The notes under the pieces were generated by a model. It ran no database searches and was not told where the DNA came from. It saw nothing but the letters and a program-made list of their open reading frames with translations. A DNA stretch of 64,000 nt. Origin: Benincasa hispida (Eukaryota > Streptophyta > Magnoliopsida > Cucurbitales > Cucurbitaceae). The position numbers and the translations under genes were made by a program. Where the stretch lies: positions 33,938,172-34,002,171 of the forward strand of contig NC_052350.1 in NCBI RefSeq assembly GCF_009727055.1, in the 5' to 3' direction. Positions 24,001 through 32,674 of the stretch are shown here, one piece after another (position 1 is the first letter of the stretch; the number at the start of each line of letters is the position of its first letter).

Positions 24001-27000
24001 TTACCATCAATCACCCTCTGATTTCTTTGAAGTCAAACCCTCCATAGATCCTTGATTGAATCAGTCCAAATAAAATTTGTTTTTCTGCTCAAATTTTAAC
24101 CACAAAAGGAGCTGTTCTAGATTTCCCAGGACCGCCCCATACAAGAACTTAACTGCACCCAAATGCTCCAAATGAGACAAACCAACATTTCTGACCTTAC
24201 TCGGGGCACTTAGAAAATACATTTGCTTGATTTTCTTCTACCTTCCCACCAGTTTTGTTTGAGAATGAGATTGACAATTTTAGTTGAATTTTGTTGGAAT
24301 TTCTATGTGTACAAATATTAGTAGTTAAATATTTTTCCTTTATTATCTTTATTACCTTCCATAATTATAAGAGGTCATTCTCCTATATAAGAATACACAC
24401 ATATCATTCTCTCAAGTTCAACAAATTTTATGAACTAAATTGATTCCGTGATGACAAGATCCAAGTTAAAAGTTTAACTTTCTTTGGGTCCCTCCCTTTG
24501 CAGTCTTAGATATTTAGCAGGTTGTGAGCTTGCAAAGTAGAATAGTAAGTTAAAAGAATAAATAATTCGCATGATGAGCAGAACGATCCACCTTCTGCTA
24601 TCTGTTCCGTTGCTTGTGCACTTCATTAATTTCCCTTGCATGGATATGATGGAGGCAAAAGATTCTCTCACGTATGGATATGAAAGTGGCTCAAAAGACT
24701 CACGTATGGATATGATGGAGGCATGCATTAAAATGATGAAAAATCTCTTTTGTTTCTTGTCGGCCATTATTCCTCTACCATCTTCGTCCTCAAAACAGAT
24801 CATGGTGGCATTGACCCATTTTTTGAAGCCGTTCTCCACGTCGGTTTTTTGGTTGAAAGCCATGGTGAGCTTCCCTTGCTGGCGCATAAGTTTGCAAGCA
24901 CGGAAGCCCCATCCAATTGCAAGATCACTTCCCTCTCACCCACCGAGGAGAGGTCTGAAAATGGGCCCCATCAATCGTCGTACAACCACCCTCATCCATC
25001 TACTGGTTCATTAAATGATGCATCTGCTGCTCCTAATGCATTGTCCGCTGGATTAAGGTGTGAAAATGAAGCTCTTTTAGTTCTCCCCGATGCACCAAAA
25101 AGTCATTTAGCAGCCCAAAAATCTGATCTTGCGTGCAAAGATGGAGAAGCCACCCTTTCATCCAACGCGCCTTCCAAGGAGTTCTGAAAACGCTGCCCTG
25201 ATTGACGCACAGAAAACTGACCTTTTGACAGCTCTCCATGACCAATCACAACTTACCCCATCACCCCATCACCTGTCCCATCAATTCTTCTTGCCTCTCT
25301 ATTACAACCTTTATCCTAATTCCTTTGATGAACCCTCTCTACTTATGAAACATAGACACAGATACGGTTATATGATATGGATACGGTCGGATACAGCAAT
25401 TTATCAATTTATAAAAAATTAAGATACGGATATGTTTAAAGATACGTTATTTTTTATATTTCTTTTTAATATATATATTTCTAAAAAATAAGAATACTAA
25501 TACATTGAAGATATATTTTTTTTTCTTAAAAAAATCTAGGATATAGATCAATTTAGCATACAAGTTAAAAACAATAGCACAAAATAAAATATAAACATTG
25601 AAATATAATACAAAAAAAGCAACATCTAAGATGTTGAAGTACAGTAGTTAATAAAATGCAATAGAAAAGTGACTCATATTACAAAGAAGAAGAAGATTAG
25701 AGAGAAGTATGAAGATAAACGAAAAACTTCTTCATTAAATTGTTGAGATATCCAAATGCTTTATATTTTGGTGGATTTTGTGGGAACTCAAATGTGAACA
25801 TGAATATTAGATGATTCTAGGGTTTGGTATTTTATTTATTTATTTACTTTTAGTAATAAGTTACCTAGTTTTAGATTGGGAAATATTAGATGAGTTGTTT
25901 GTCTTTTTTTTTTCTTTAAAAAAAGGTATGCGTATAAATGAATATGTCAAAATGCGTGTCTAATACGTATCTGGATGTATCGGTATCCAAAACGTGTCTG
26001 ATATGGATTCTTTGTCTCAAATGAAGTATCTGTGCTTCATAGCTCCCTACCAAACCTCTCCTCCCCCGACCATCTCTCTTACTCCTTCCCAACAATCTTC
26101 CTCTACACCTTTGGCTACCAACCCACGGGCCATATCAACCTATCTTCTCAATCCTTCCTCTTACCGCCATCACTGATCTCAAAGCCAATAGTAACCAACC
26201 CCACCCTTCCACATCTTTCTTCCCCTCCACCTGTGGGAAAAACCATCAACTTGAACCCTTCCCCTGCCATCGACAGCAGCATTGGTCCGTCCTTGGATAC
26301 CAACACAAATCCATCAATTAACAACAACATCTTGGAGCCTTCATCTTTTACCAAAAGGACTATCATTCGCCCTAGCACCAAACACTTTACGGCCGTTGTT
26401 GAGCTGACACTGATGCTTAGATCCAGACCTATGCCCTTGTCTCCTCAGACTCGCCATGATCATTTAGGAGAAGATTGGTATGACACTGATGCTTCTCTGT
26501 ATCTATCTATCTACTTGGCTCCCCTCATTACAAAGGTTTCATTGCATTTTAAACGTAGAGGCCCCAAGATGTCCTTTAAGATTTCGATATCTGTTGAGAA
26601 GTTTTACTTAGAAATTCATAAAAGTATTATGTCTTGTGATATTTCACGATTTTTCTCATTAACCATTGATGTTTAAATATGAATCTATATATTTGTAAAC
26701 TTAAGTGATCAAACATCCTTGATTATATCAAACCGGTGTCATTGTAACACTCCATCCAATGAATGGCAGGTTCGATTGTCAGTATCAACAGATGGATTGA
26801 AACTGCACATGCCTCCCCCCTATTCAATTATCATTCAGGTGAGATGATTAACATGCGAAATCACTAATTATTGGAGTGAAAGCACAAATATGAACATTCA
26901 AAGATGATTGTTTAGAATTTTTACGAGTGTTGAATCTATTTCAGGAGTCTGAAAATGGAAGTTGGCACATTCCAACAACTACAGGTGATGATCTAGAGAC

Positions 27001-27046
27001 CCCAAGACAATGGTTGTGTGCCACTAGAGCCACTGATACTTCTTAA
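4872..27046 (+). CDS. PRORP1: Proteinaceous RNase P 1 (PRORP1-like), six coding exons
   Basis: Protein-only RNase P removes the 5' leader from precursor tRNAs; PRORP1 orthologues act in mitochondria and plastids. The joined exons (4872-6065, 15502-15588, 15692-15873, 16241-16361, 26770-26838, 26945-27046) encode 584 residues, against 572 in Arabidopsis PRORP1. Residues 1-75 are Ser/Arg-rich with few acids, as in an organellar transit peptide. Residues about 105-290 form a PPR domain ([30 protein letters not shown]). C357, C360, H559 and C576 are the four zinc ligands. D412 (in IDGAN), D486 and D487 (NDDW) and D505 (TNDEMRDH) match the catalytic metal-binding aspartates D399, D474, D475 and D493. 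All exon junctions are GT-AG and in phase. Introns 1 (9.4 kb) and 4 (10.4 kb) are filled with retroelements, and intron 1 contains sequencing adapter. The gene looks intact. Family assignment is certain; choice of PRORP1 over the nuclear paralogues rests on the transit-like N-terminus and closest recalled sequence. Confidence 0.95.
6266..7330 (-). pseudogene. Ty3/gypsy gag remnant in PRORP intron 1
   Basis: Three antisense frame fragments lie in gag order. 7329-7132 is a Glu/Gln-rich leader region. 6885-6475 is a capsid-like piece containing [18 protein letters not shown] and [13 protein letters not shown]. 6467-6270 carries a zinc-knuckle-like motif, [14 protein letters not shown], followed by [10 protein letters not shown], typical of plant chromovirus-type gypsy gag. 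Frames are broken between the pieces and no protease or RT follows, so it is a dead fragment. No LTR was found next to it. From 6066 to 6265 and from 7331 to 7989 I see only intron-like AT-rich sequence. Confidence 0.7.
8156..8770 (+). pseudogene. LINE ORF1 fragment (DUF4283 plus CCHC knuckle)
   Basis: A 204-residue open frame. Residues 1-135 read as the DUF4283 nucleic-acid-binding domain common in plant LINE ORF1 proteins ([19 protein letters not shown], then [14 protein letters not shown]). Residues 140-153, [14 protein letters not shown], form a C-x2-C-x4-H-x4-C zinc knuckle. The N-terminus is missing because the element is 5'-truncated at 8141, so the annotated Met is internal. It would bind LINE RNA in the ribonucleoprotein if complete. 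A stop at 8768-8770 ends it. Confidence 0.75.
11110..11147. other. Nextera/Tn5 mosaic-end junction adapter (artefact), copy 1
   Basis: CTGTCTCTTATACACATCT (11110-11128) is followed immediately by its reverse complement AGATGTGTATAAGAGACAG (11129-11147). Each half is exactly the 19-bp Tn5 mosaic end, and the back-to-back pair is the Nextera mate-pair junction adapter. This is library-preparation sequence left in the assembly, not plant DNA. Translation through it gives the peptide [11 protein letters not shown], a signature of this contamination. Confidence 0.97.
11284..11321. other. Nextera/Tn5 mosaic-end junction adapter (artefact), copy 2
   Basis: Identical 38-bp palindrome, 136 bp after the first copy. 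The sequence on its left is LINE RT; on its right it is an unrelated CGGTTCGGTT-rich repeat. This is the expected appearance of an untrimmed mate-pair junction joining two separate genomic places. Confidence 0.97.
11322..11521. repeat. CGGTTCGGTT-rich repeat fragment, probably misplaced
   Basis: About 200 bp of CGGTTCGGTT and its complement, ending GAATGACCACCCCTAG. Read in reverse it starts CTAGGGGTGGTCATTC, a pattern common at the ends of plant MITE-like elements. It begins abruptly at the adapter and its other end abuts LINE RT sequence. It probably belongs to a repeat-bearing LINE copy elsewhere. Confidence 0.6.
13459..13800. repeat. Minisatellite of roughly 30-36 bp units inside the solo LTR
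   Basis: About ten degenerate units share CATATCAGTC followed by GTG-rich sequence and CGAAGGTAC or CGAAGGAGCAC. It occupies the same relative place, shortly after AATACCCAATAAGTGACC, as the GGTGAATCCCGAAGG array in the LTRs at 28043 and 33218. It is not a CRISPR array: units are contiguous without unique spacers. Confidence 0.7.
14836..14920. repeat. AT/GT microsatellite
   Basis: Imperfect ATATGT, ATATCC and (AT)n repeats. Short open frames of Ile/Tyr-rich peptide here are repeat translations. Confidence 0.8.
15205..15501 (+). other. End of PRORP intron 1
   Basis: T-rich intron sequence with no element recognised. It ends at GAATAATTCAG, the acceptor of exon 2. Confidence 0.7.
15502..15588 (+). 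CDS. PRORP1: PRORP exon 2: start of the metallonuclease domain
   Basis: Encodes residues 399-427 ([19 protein letters not shown] onward). D412 in IDGAN is the first catalytic metal-binding aspartate. Flanked by TTCAG and GTGATA. Phase 0 on both sides. Confidence 0.93.
15692..15873 (+). CDS. PRORP1: PRORP exon 3: nuclease core
   Basis: Encodes residues 428-487 and two bases of codon 488. It contains [15 protein letters not shown] and ends in PPGSNDDW, whose D486 and D487 are catalytic aspartates. The split W488 codon is completed by exon 4. It is separated from exon 2 by a short 103-bp intron. Confidence 0.93.
16241..16361 (+). CDS. PRORP1: PRORP exon 4: nuclease core
   Basis: One base finishes W488, then residues 489-528 follow. 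It includes [20 protein letters not shown] with D505, the fourth catalytic aspartate, and [15 protein letters not shown]. Acceptor CTACAG, donor GTATGC. The 367-bp intron before it holds no recognised element. Confidence 0.93.
16362..17013 (+). other. Start of PRORP intron 4
   Basis: T-rich intron sequence with no recognised gene. It ends with the 17-bp target duplication ATTTTGGATGTTATATT (16997-17013) of the LINE that follows. Confidence 0.7.
17239..19750 (+). pseudogene. LINE ORF1 (DUF4283-type, proline/serine-rich C-terminus)
   Basis: The first frame (17239-17562) starts [20 protein letters not shown] and is followed, after stops and shifts, by 17830-18609. That frame carries the DUF4283-like core ([20 protein letters not shown], then [20 protein letters not shown]). 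The tail (18689-19243, 19341-19586 and on) has repeated EKPP motifs and is rich in Pro and Ser. It would encode the RNA-binding partner of the LINE particle if intact. I see no zinc knuckle of the type found in the other LINE. Confidence 0.65.
19779..23165 (+). pseudogene. LINE ORF2: endonuclease, reverse transcriptase, zf-RVT
   Basis: The endonuclease begins [20 protein letters not shown] (19806 on). One frameshift near 20160 moves it to the frame holding [15 protein letters not shown] and SDHYLI. From 20065 to 22632 a single frame reads RT with three in-frame stops, at 20632, 21532 and 22339. Motifs are [29 protein letters not shown] and FADDTLLFC, with catalytic FADD at 21862-21873. After another shift the C-terminal zf-RVT Cys/His motif [18 protein letters not shown] lies near 23068-23121. 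It copies LINE RNA into nicked target DNA when intact; this copy is dead but only lightly damaged. Confidence 0.8.
23828..24291 (+). other. PRORP intron 4 sequence between insertions
   Basis: No gene or element recognised. AT-rich with short purine runs. Confidence 0.6.
24292..24423. mobile_element. 132-bp solo LTR with 5-bp target duplication
   Basis: Begins TGTTGGAATTTCTATGTGTA and ends AAGTTCAACA, so the ends are inverted TGTTG...CAACA. Identical AATTT lies on both sides (24287-24291 and 24424-24428). A TATATAAG motif sits inside. The small size suggests a short-LTR copia or TRIM-like family. It lies within PRORP intron 4. Confidence 0.7.
24571..26500 (+). pseudogene. Degenerate coding-like remnant, interrupted by a hAT-like element
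   Basis: Broken + strand frames at 24750-25187 and 25129-25342 resume after the insertion at about 26050-26500. The composition is Pro/Ser/Asn-rich, resembling the tail of a LINE ORF1 or a gag, but I cannot name a domain. A 137-residue antisense frame overlaps at 24887-24474 and could equally be a chance frame. Function unknown; it lies in PRORP intron 4 and is not part of the host protein. Confidence 0.35.
25343..26042. mobile_element. hAT-like MITE, 700 bp
   Basis: The left end TTATGAAACATAGACACAGA is mirrored by the right end, whose reverse complement reads CTATGAAGCACAGATAC; the arms differ by a six-base indel. CTCTCTAC (25335-25342) and CTCCCTAC (26043-26050) flank it, an 8-bp duplication with one mismatch, as hAT elements make. 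The arms carry repeated GGATACG motifs. No transposase frame is present. Confidence 0.55.
26770..26838 (+). CDS. PRORP1: PRORP exon 5: nuclease C-terminal part
   Basis: Encodes residues 529-551, [20 protein letters not shown] onward. Acceptor GGCAG, donor GTGAGA. Phase 0 on both sides. It is recognised by homology with the conserved MPPPYS region of PRORP. It lies 10.4 kb from exon 4. Confidence 0.93.
26945..27046 (+). CDS. PRORP1: PRORP exon 6: C-terminal zinc ligands and stop
   Basis: Encodes residues 552-584 and the TAA stop. It contains [10 protein letters not shown] with H559 and RQWLCATR with C576, completing the zinc site begun by C357 and C360. A 106-bp intron precedes it. Confidence 0.93.
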   Translation, partial: ESENGSWHIPTTTGDDLETPRQWLCATRATDTS

Positions 27047-27284
27047 GCAGAGTGGTTTTGAATAATCAACAATGTAAGGTCTTCATTCACTCCTTTTCCC
27101 CCCTTGATGAATCTCATGTTAATATCTATTGATTCGTGTGAAAACTGAAATTTCACCTTTTAAATTATTACAGGCATACAAATAACTTATATTCATGGCT
27201 GTACAATTTTTTTCATGAAGCCAAGAAAACCAAGCATCTAAGAGCCCAATTAAACTCAGAATCATTGGAAGGCAAATTCTTGTT
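27047..27284 (+). other. PRORP 3' UTR with a probable intron
   Basis: A GTAAGG donor at 27074 and a TTATTACAG acceptor ending at 27173 suggest a 100-bp 3' UTR intron. The remaining leader-like DNA runs directly into antisense copia sequence at about 27285, so the native polyadenylation region may have been displaced. Confidence 0.4.
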
Positions 27285-27491
27285 AATCGGCAACTGTAAA
27301 GTTTTCTGACTGTATCATATAAATCTCTTCTTCTAAATCATCATTCAGGAAAGTTGTTTTTACATCCATTTGGTGAATTAGAAGTCCATGGATGGCAGCT
27401 GGTGCAATCAAGTCTAATAGTAGCTATCTTTGTTAGAGGGATATACGTGTCAAAATAGTCAATATCTTGTTTTTGTGTATATCCTACTACT
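27285..27491 (-). pseudogene. Copia reverse transcriptase fragment (distal part)
   Basis: Minus-strand translation, across frame breaks, gives the RT motifs around IDYFDTYIP, HGLLIHQMDVKTTF and EEEIYMIQSENF. It joins the fragment ending at 35231 once the 7.7-kb retroelement and its AATTT duplication are removed. Confidence 0.75.
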
Positions 27492-27496
27492 AATTT

Positions 27497-29878
27497 TGTA
27501 ACGACCTGACCCCCTAGGATTTAAGTTAGGCCGTTACTAAATATATGCATACATGCAACTTAAAACGACACTCTTTTATGGTGAAATAAATGCTAAATAA
27601 ATAAGGTAAGTGCAAAAGGCCTTCATTAAATTTAAATATTAAAAACAACAATAGGGTACCCATAAATCATAAATGAAAATAAATAAGTGTGAAAACGATT
27701 CTTAATAGTAAGTTTCAAATATCAAAACTAAAAGTTAAGAAAAACATGAAAAGAAATTTAAATCTCATAAGCGGAAGCATAAAACTAGTCCCAGTGGCTC
27801 GATCACGAATTTCGCTTGTCCATCGTCGGTGCATCTCTACTCTTACCTGAAACAACAACATGAGAAATAATGAGTATAAAATACTCAATAAGTAACCTCA
27901 CTACTAGGGTCAAGTTAGACATCTATGTCTTCTAGATGCCTATTTCTAGTGGAATATATAAATTGTCCTAGTCCTCATGGGACATGTATATACATGAAAA
28001 ATTGAGTTTTATCCTACTATAGCTAAATATGCCCATTACCTCTGGTGAATCTCGAAGGAAACAATCTGGTGAATCCTGAAGGAAATACAAATTGGTGAAT
28101 CCCGAAGGTAACACAATATCTGGTGAATCCCGAAGGAAACACAAACTGGTGAATCTCGAAGGAAACATAAACTGGTGGGCATTCTAACTAATCAGTAAAA
28201 TCACTATCACAATCTCGACATCACAATCTCAACATGGTTCTATAATATACATATACATCTCATCGTCATGATTCTACAATTTACATATAAATTTCTTCAT
28301 CATAGCTTTACAACATATGTATGCATCTCATCCTCCTCAGATTCAGCGGGATCTCCAATAAAAATGATATACTCCAATCATACTAGTATTCAAACATCTC
28401 TATGCGCAACTAGCCTTTTAAACTCTCATATCAGCAAGGCATACATAAACATCAAACTATCAATATATCCTTAGTAAATCATATTTGTCAATTGCTGACT
28501 CCAGTCATTTCAAACCCCAGTCAATGAAAGCAGACATAAATATTAACTAATAATCCTCAATAAATCATAAATATCATTGTCGAGCACTAGGGCAGTTCCA
28601 GTAGTAAGATTACTTACCTCAACTTGGTTAAAAAACGCAAAACAAAATCTCCTTAGAACTTCTTTAGCACACTTGAATCAACCTAAAGTTGTGGCATAGT
28701 CCAAGACAAATTCCAATACTCGATTTAAAAAGCCAATCTGATCATGAATTAAATCTAAAATCAATAACTTAATTTTCTCACTATTACTCTCAATCCAAAA
28801 GAATAACCATCCAACAACTTACAAAACTTACCAATCTTCATCAATTTTTTGCAAAACAAAATGGTATCTAACTTGATGGTCAATGTCTCAAAACTTTCAA
28901 ACCTTGAATCTAAGTTTCAAACCAAAGAGAGGTTACTAATTTAACCCAAAATGAAAGGGGTGAACTTCACCTCCCAAATTATAAGGAAAAATAAGTCTTA
29001 CCCAAGGTTTTCCTCAAAATTCCGCCAAAGATCGGGGCAATGGTAGCCGACAGCGCGTCGACTTGTGGCTGCCATAGATAGGCAGCGTGTGTTGCTATCG
29101 GACGACATAAATTGTTTAGGCTAGCGGCTGGTAGTGAGGGTCTTGCATGAGGAGGGTTTGCGAGAGTGGGAGAGAAAGGGAATTTCTAGTTTATAGATTT
29201 TATTTAGCAGCGATTAAGAATAAACCAGAGCTTCAAACAACAATCCAACTGTTCAAAATGAAATTCTATATCTCGAACCGACTGACCAAATTTGAGCACG
29301 ATCCAACGGTTCAAACTCTAACAATTGACAATTTTGTGGAAGCTGTCGCTGAAAAATCGAATTTCTTTCTCTCTAATTTTTGACCTCATTTCACTCTCAT
29401 TTAATTTCGAAAAAATCTCGATTCTTTTATTTTTTCCAAATTTTGAAAAGATAAATAAAATATTTTATCACAATATTTTCAAAATCTCCAAAGATTCTAT
29501 TAAATTTAGAAATCAATTAACTTTTCAAATTATCTTAATTTAGGCTTCAAAAACCAAAATTTAAGGGCATAAGATCCAGCAATTTGATACAAATTAAATC
29601 CTTCCAAATATTTAAATCAATTCAAAACCACATGAAATTAATTATCTCTTTTAATTTTTTTTTTTTTAAAATTGGCCCTAAAATCCAAAATCAAAGGGAA
29701 GCAAAATTCAATATTTTCAAGATAATCAGTTCGAATATCTAATTAATTAATTTCAATTTAACCAATAAAAGTTTTTCAAGTATTTCAATTTAACCCCAAT
29801 TTTTCAAATGAAATGAAAATTTAAACTCAATAATTTTAGATAATTAACTTAAATTTTCCTGAAATTTGAGATGTTACA
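27497..29878 (-). repeat. LTR (3' LTR in element orientation)
   Basis: 2382 bp with TG...CA ends on the + strand. It contains a five-unit minisatellite (28043-28172). The sequence is clearly alignable with the other LTR over its whole length, with scattered substitutions. Confidence 0.9.
28043..28172. repeat. LTR-internal minisatellite, 5 units
   Basis: Contiguous 24-28 bp units of the type TGGTGAATCCCGAAGGAAAC. The homologous array in the other LTR has 11 units. Confidence 0.85.
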
Positions 29879-29893
29879 TTTTTTCCTCCTTAA
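29879..29893 (-). other. Polypurine tract of the LTR retroelement
   Basis: The minus strand reads AAGGAGGAAAAAA directly before the LTR start TGTAACATC, as expected for the plus-strand DNA priming site. Confidence 0.75.
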
Positions 29894-32660
29894 GAAACTT
29901 TCGCCCTCGAAAGTTCAAGTCCTTAAAGGCTCGTGATACTTAGTTCTTATCTCATCCTCATGTTTTCAAATTGCTTCTTCAGACCGATAATTCTACCAAA
30001 GAACTTTTAATTATCACTAATTCTACGTTTCAAAAAGTCTTCACCTCCTACCATGAATTGTATAACTTAAAATAAACACATAACACCATTTAGACCCTCT
30101 TATGCACGAGTCTGAAAATCTCACTTAAATGAGGCTCTTGAAGTCCCCATAAAAATACATCACTATAACCTCATAATAGCTGTAACCATTACCTAATGTC
30201 AGTTTCTAAGATAAAGACATTCATGATTGCATACATCTATATTGAGAATGTTCACACTCCATAGAGTGGGTCACCTCACTGTCCATGCAACAGAAAATAT
30301 ATCTCTCGTGGCATCTCAAGTCCAGGATTCAGAATTCGGATTCGCCACCTAATTGCCCTGACAATCCCCTGCAATCGAGATACGCTATCATATTCAATTC
30401 ATAATAGTTGATACAAAGTCGCATGAATTTCTATCCTAATAAACAAAGCTGGTGTGCTCCAAGACAAAACATTAAGGCACATATGAAACACTTTGCTAAA
30501 TGGTTATTGTATAAGTGACTTAGGCTATTCCAACTCTGCTAGAGTCCTTCTATGAGGAGCCTTAAGGATAGGAGTTTCTCTCAACTCAAGTTTATCTCTA
30601 GTGCTAGGGGTCATTATGGGAGATCAAATTTACTCAACCTTAATACTCATATAGCATTTTTTTTTTTTACTTAGAGCTAGATTACTTTCACCTTCAAATC
30701 AAATCGATGGCTTCATTAGCTCCTTGTTCTAGATATTCGTGTCCACAATCAAAACCTTTAAACCTTGCTAATACCTTTCAACGTCTTCCCCCTCTTTAAC
30801 GAGGCCTTACCCCTTCTATTTCCACAGTTTCTAACAACTATTGCTACCAAACATCCTTTCATAAAACGTTATTTCCTCGACTTCACTATAATTTGAAGAT
30901 TGCTAAGCACTCTTCCAACGCGTGATAGTGTAGCTTAATCAAATTCTCATGCTAAAATTGAGTTCCATGACCAATAGCTTAGGCAGGATATCCATTCAAC
31001 CAACAAATACGAAGATTCATAGTTCCAAATAGTAATGAGATTGTTCATACCAACTCTAAAGGTTCGTAAATACATATTTCCTATCTTGGACACCAAACCA
31101 AACCTTTGTTCTTAATCTCAAAACATCAATTCCTCTTACCTTCTCAAAATAACAAAATATTTCTCAAATTCTTTCATCTTTCCTTATCTTTTCCAAGACC
31201 AATAAATCCAAGATGCTCTATTTCACTTTCCTAATGAAATATATCTGTACCAAAACATGTGACTATTTGAATCTCTTTTCACAGTCTACAATCCAACAAC
31301 CTAAGCAGGCTATTTTTTTTTTTTTTTTTTTCCGAATAATGCCTATTGCAGTCCAAAGTTCCAAATGGTAATAAAAGATTCCTATTTTATACCAAACCAT
31401 GCCTTGTATCCACTTATATCATGTCTTAAAATCCAAACCTTTCTTAACTATTTGAGAATCTTGAACACATTAATTTCCATTTATCTCCCCAAATGAATAA
31501 AACCTTTCCTTAAATACTATTATTTTCTTCACATTTATCCTTGCTTAAGCCAACAACTTGAAAGTGCACTTTTTACTTCAAGAGCGAAACATAATCCCTA
31601 AACCAAGACATATGACCCTTTATACCTTTTTTCATAAATCTAAAATTCCATTCCAAACTTGGAACCATAGTAGAGTATCCCCACAAGATCACATTGCTTT
31701 TAAACTTCAAAACGTTTATCCTTCCTCTTGGTATAGTTAATTAAACTTGAACCTTTTCATTGCAACAAATACATAGTTCAAACCCAAGCATCTTAAGAAT
31801 TTTCAATCCAATAACTCGTTTTCTCCCATCTAAAGGAAACTATAAATTCAACCATCTTGGCGTTTCTTGACCAATTCATCTTACCTAGGTCTTGTAAAGA
31901 GTTCCTCATACTATCGCTTTATGCTCTATCTAGTAATTCTTCTTCCTTTTAGGCACGTTACATAAAGAACCAAAACACCATACATTATTTGCTCCACCAA
32001 CTTCGATACCATGAAAGTGATCATGACCTATTAATCCTTTCAATTTTTTTCTTGGAACATTTTGACTTTAATATTTAGTAATCCTTAATAAAATTTATAG
32101 TCTCTTCTTCACCTCTTCCTTATCTTATAAAGAAACTTTAATTTCGTAACTAAAAACGTGTGCCTTGTGATAAAGTTCCTTGTAGCACCACTAGTTTTAT
32201 TTTCGTAATGCAAAACTTAATATTATTCCACAGTGAATTTCCAATTCACCTACCTTATTTTATAGCTTAACCAAATACATCCATTTTTTTCTTTCATGTC
32301 ATAAGTGCATAACAGTTCATCGTTCTATCAGGTTTCAATATCCCTGAACAGAAATATATGTCCGTTTCTAATAGTCCTTCCATGAATTAAACTAACGCCA
32401 AATGGCCTTATTGTGATTCTTCTTTCTTCTATAATACCAAAACAAAATAGCCATCTCATGCTAACTTCTATCAGGTCGTTAAACTAGCAATAACAATCAG
32501 TCAATACATAAAGCTTAGACATGAAGGCTTTTAAATACATCTTCCATAAAACATTTAATGAAAGAACATACCTAGCTAGGACGAAGGATCCGTGAATAGC
32601 CATAGGGGACACAAAACCAAGACTTACATCGTAAGTCAGTCTACAAAACCTAAAACTTAG
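29894..32660 (-). other. Non-coding interior of the LTR retroelement
   Basis: 2.8 kb of AT-rich DNA with poly-T runs (30658-30668, 31313-31331) and no frame above about 60 codons. No gag, protease, integrase or RT motif was recognised. Confidence 0.7.
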
Positions 32661-32672
32661 GCTCTGATACCA
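32661..32672 (-). other. Primer-binding site of the LTR retroelement
   Basis: GCTCTGATACCA on the + strand is TGGTATCAGAGC on the minus strand, two bases from the LTR start at 32675. Confidence 0.85.
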
Positions 32673-32674
32673 AC

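Noticed and set aside
24474..24887. 137-residue antisense frame starting [20 protein letters not shown]
   Set aside because: No recognised domain, overlaps an equally open + strand frame, and lies in a decayed repeat-rich intron. Kept only as a note.
28043..28172. Regular short repeats that could suggest a CRISPR array (also at 33218-33510 and 13459-13800)
   Set aside because: Units are contiguous and vary gradually with no unique spacers, they sit inside LTRs of a plant retroelement, and no cas genes exist here. They are minisatellites.
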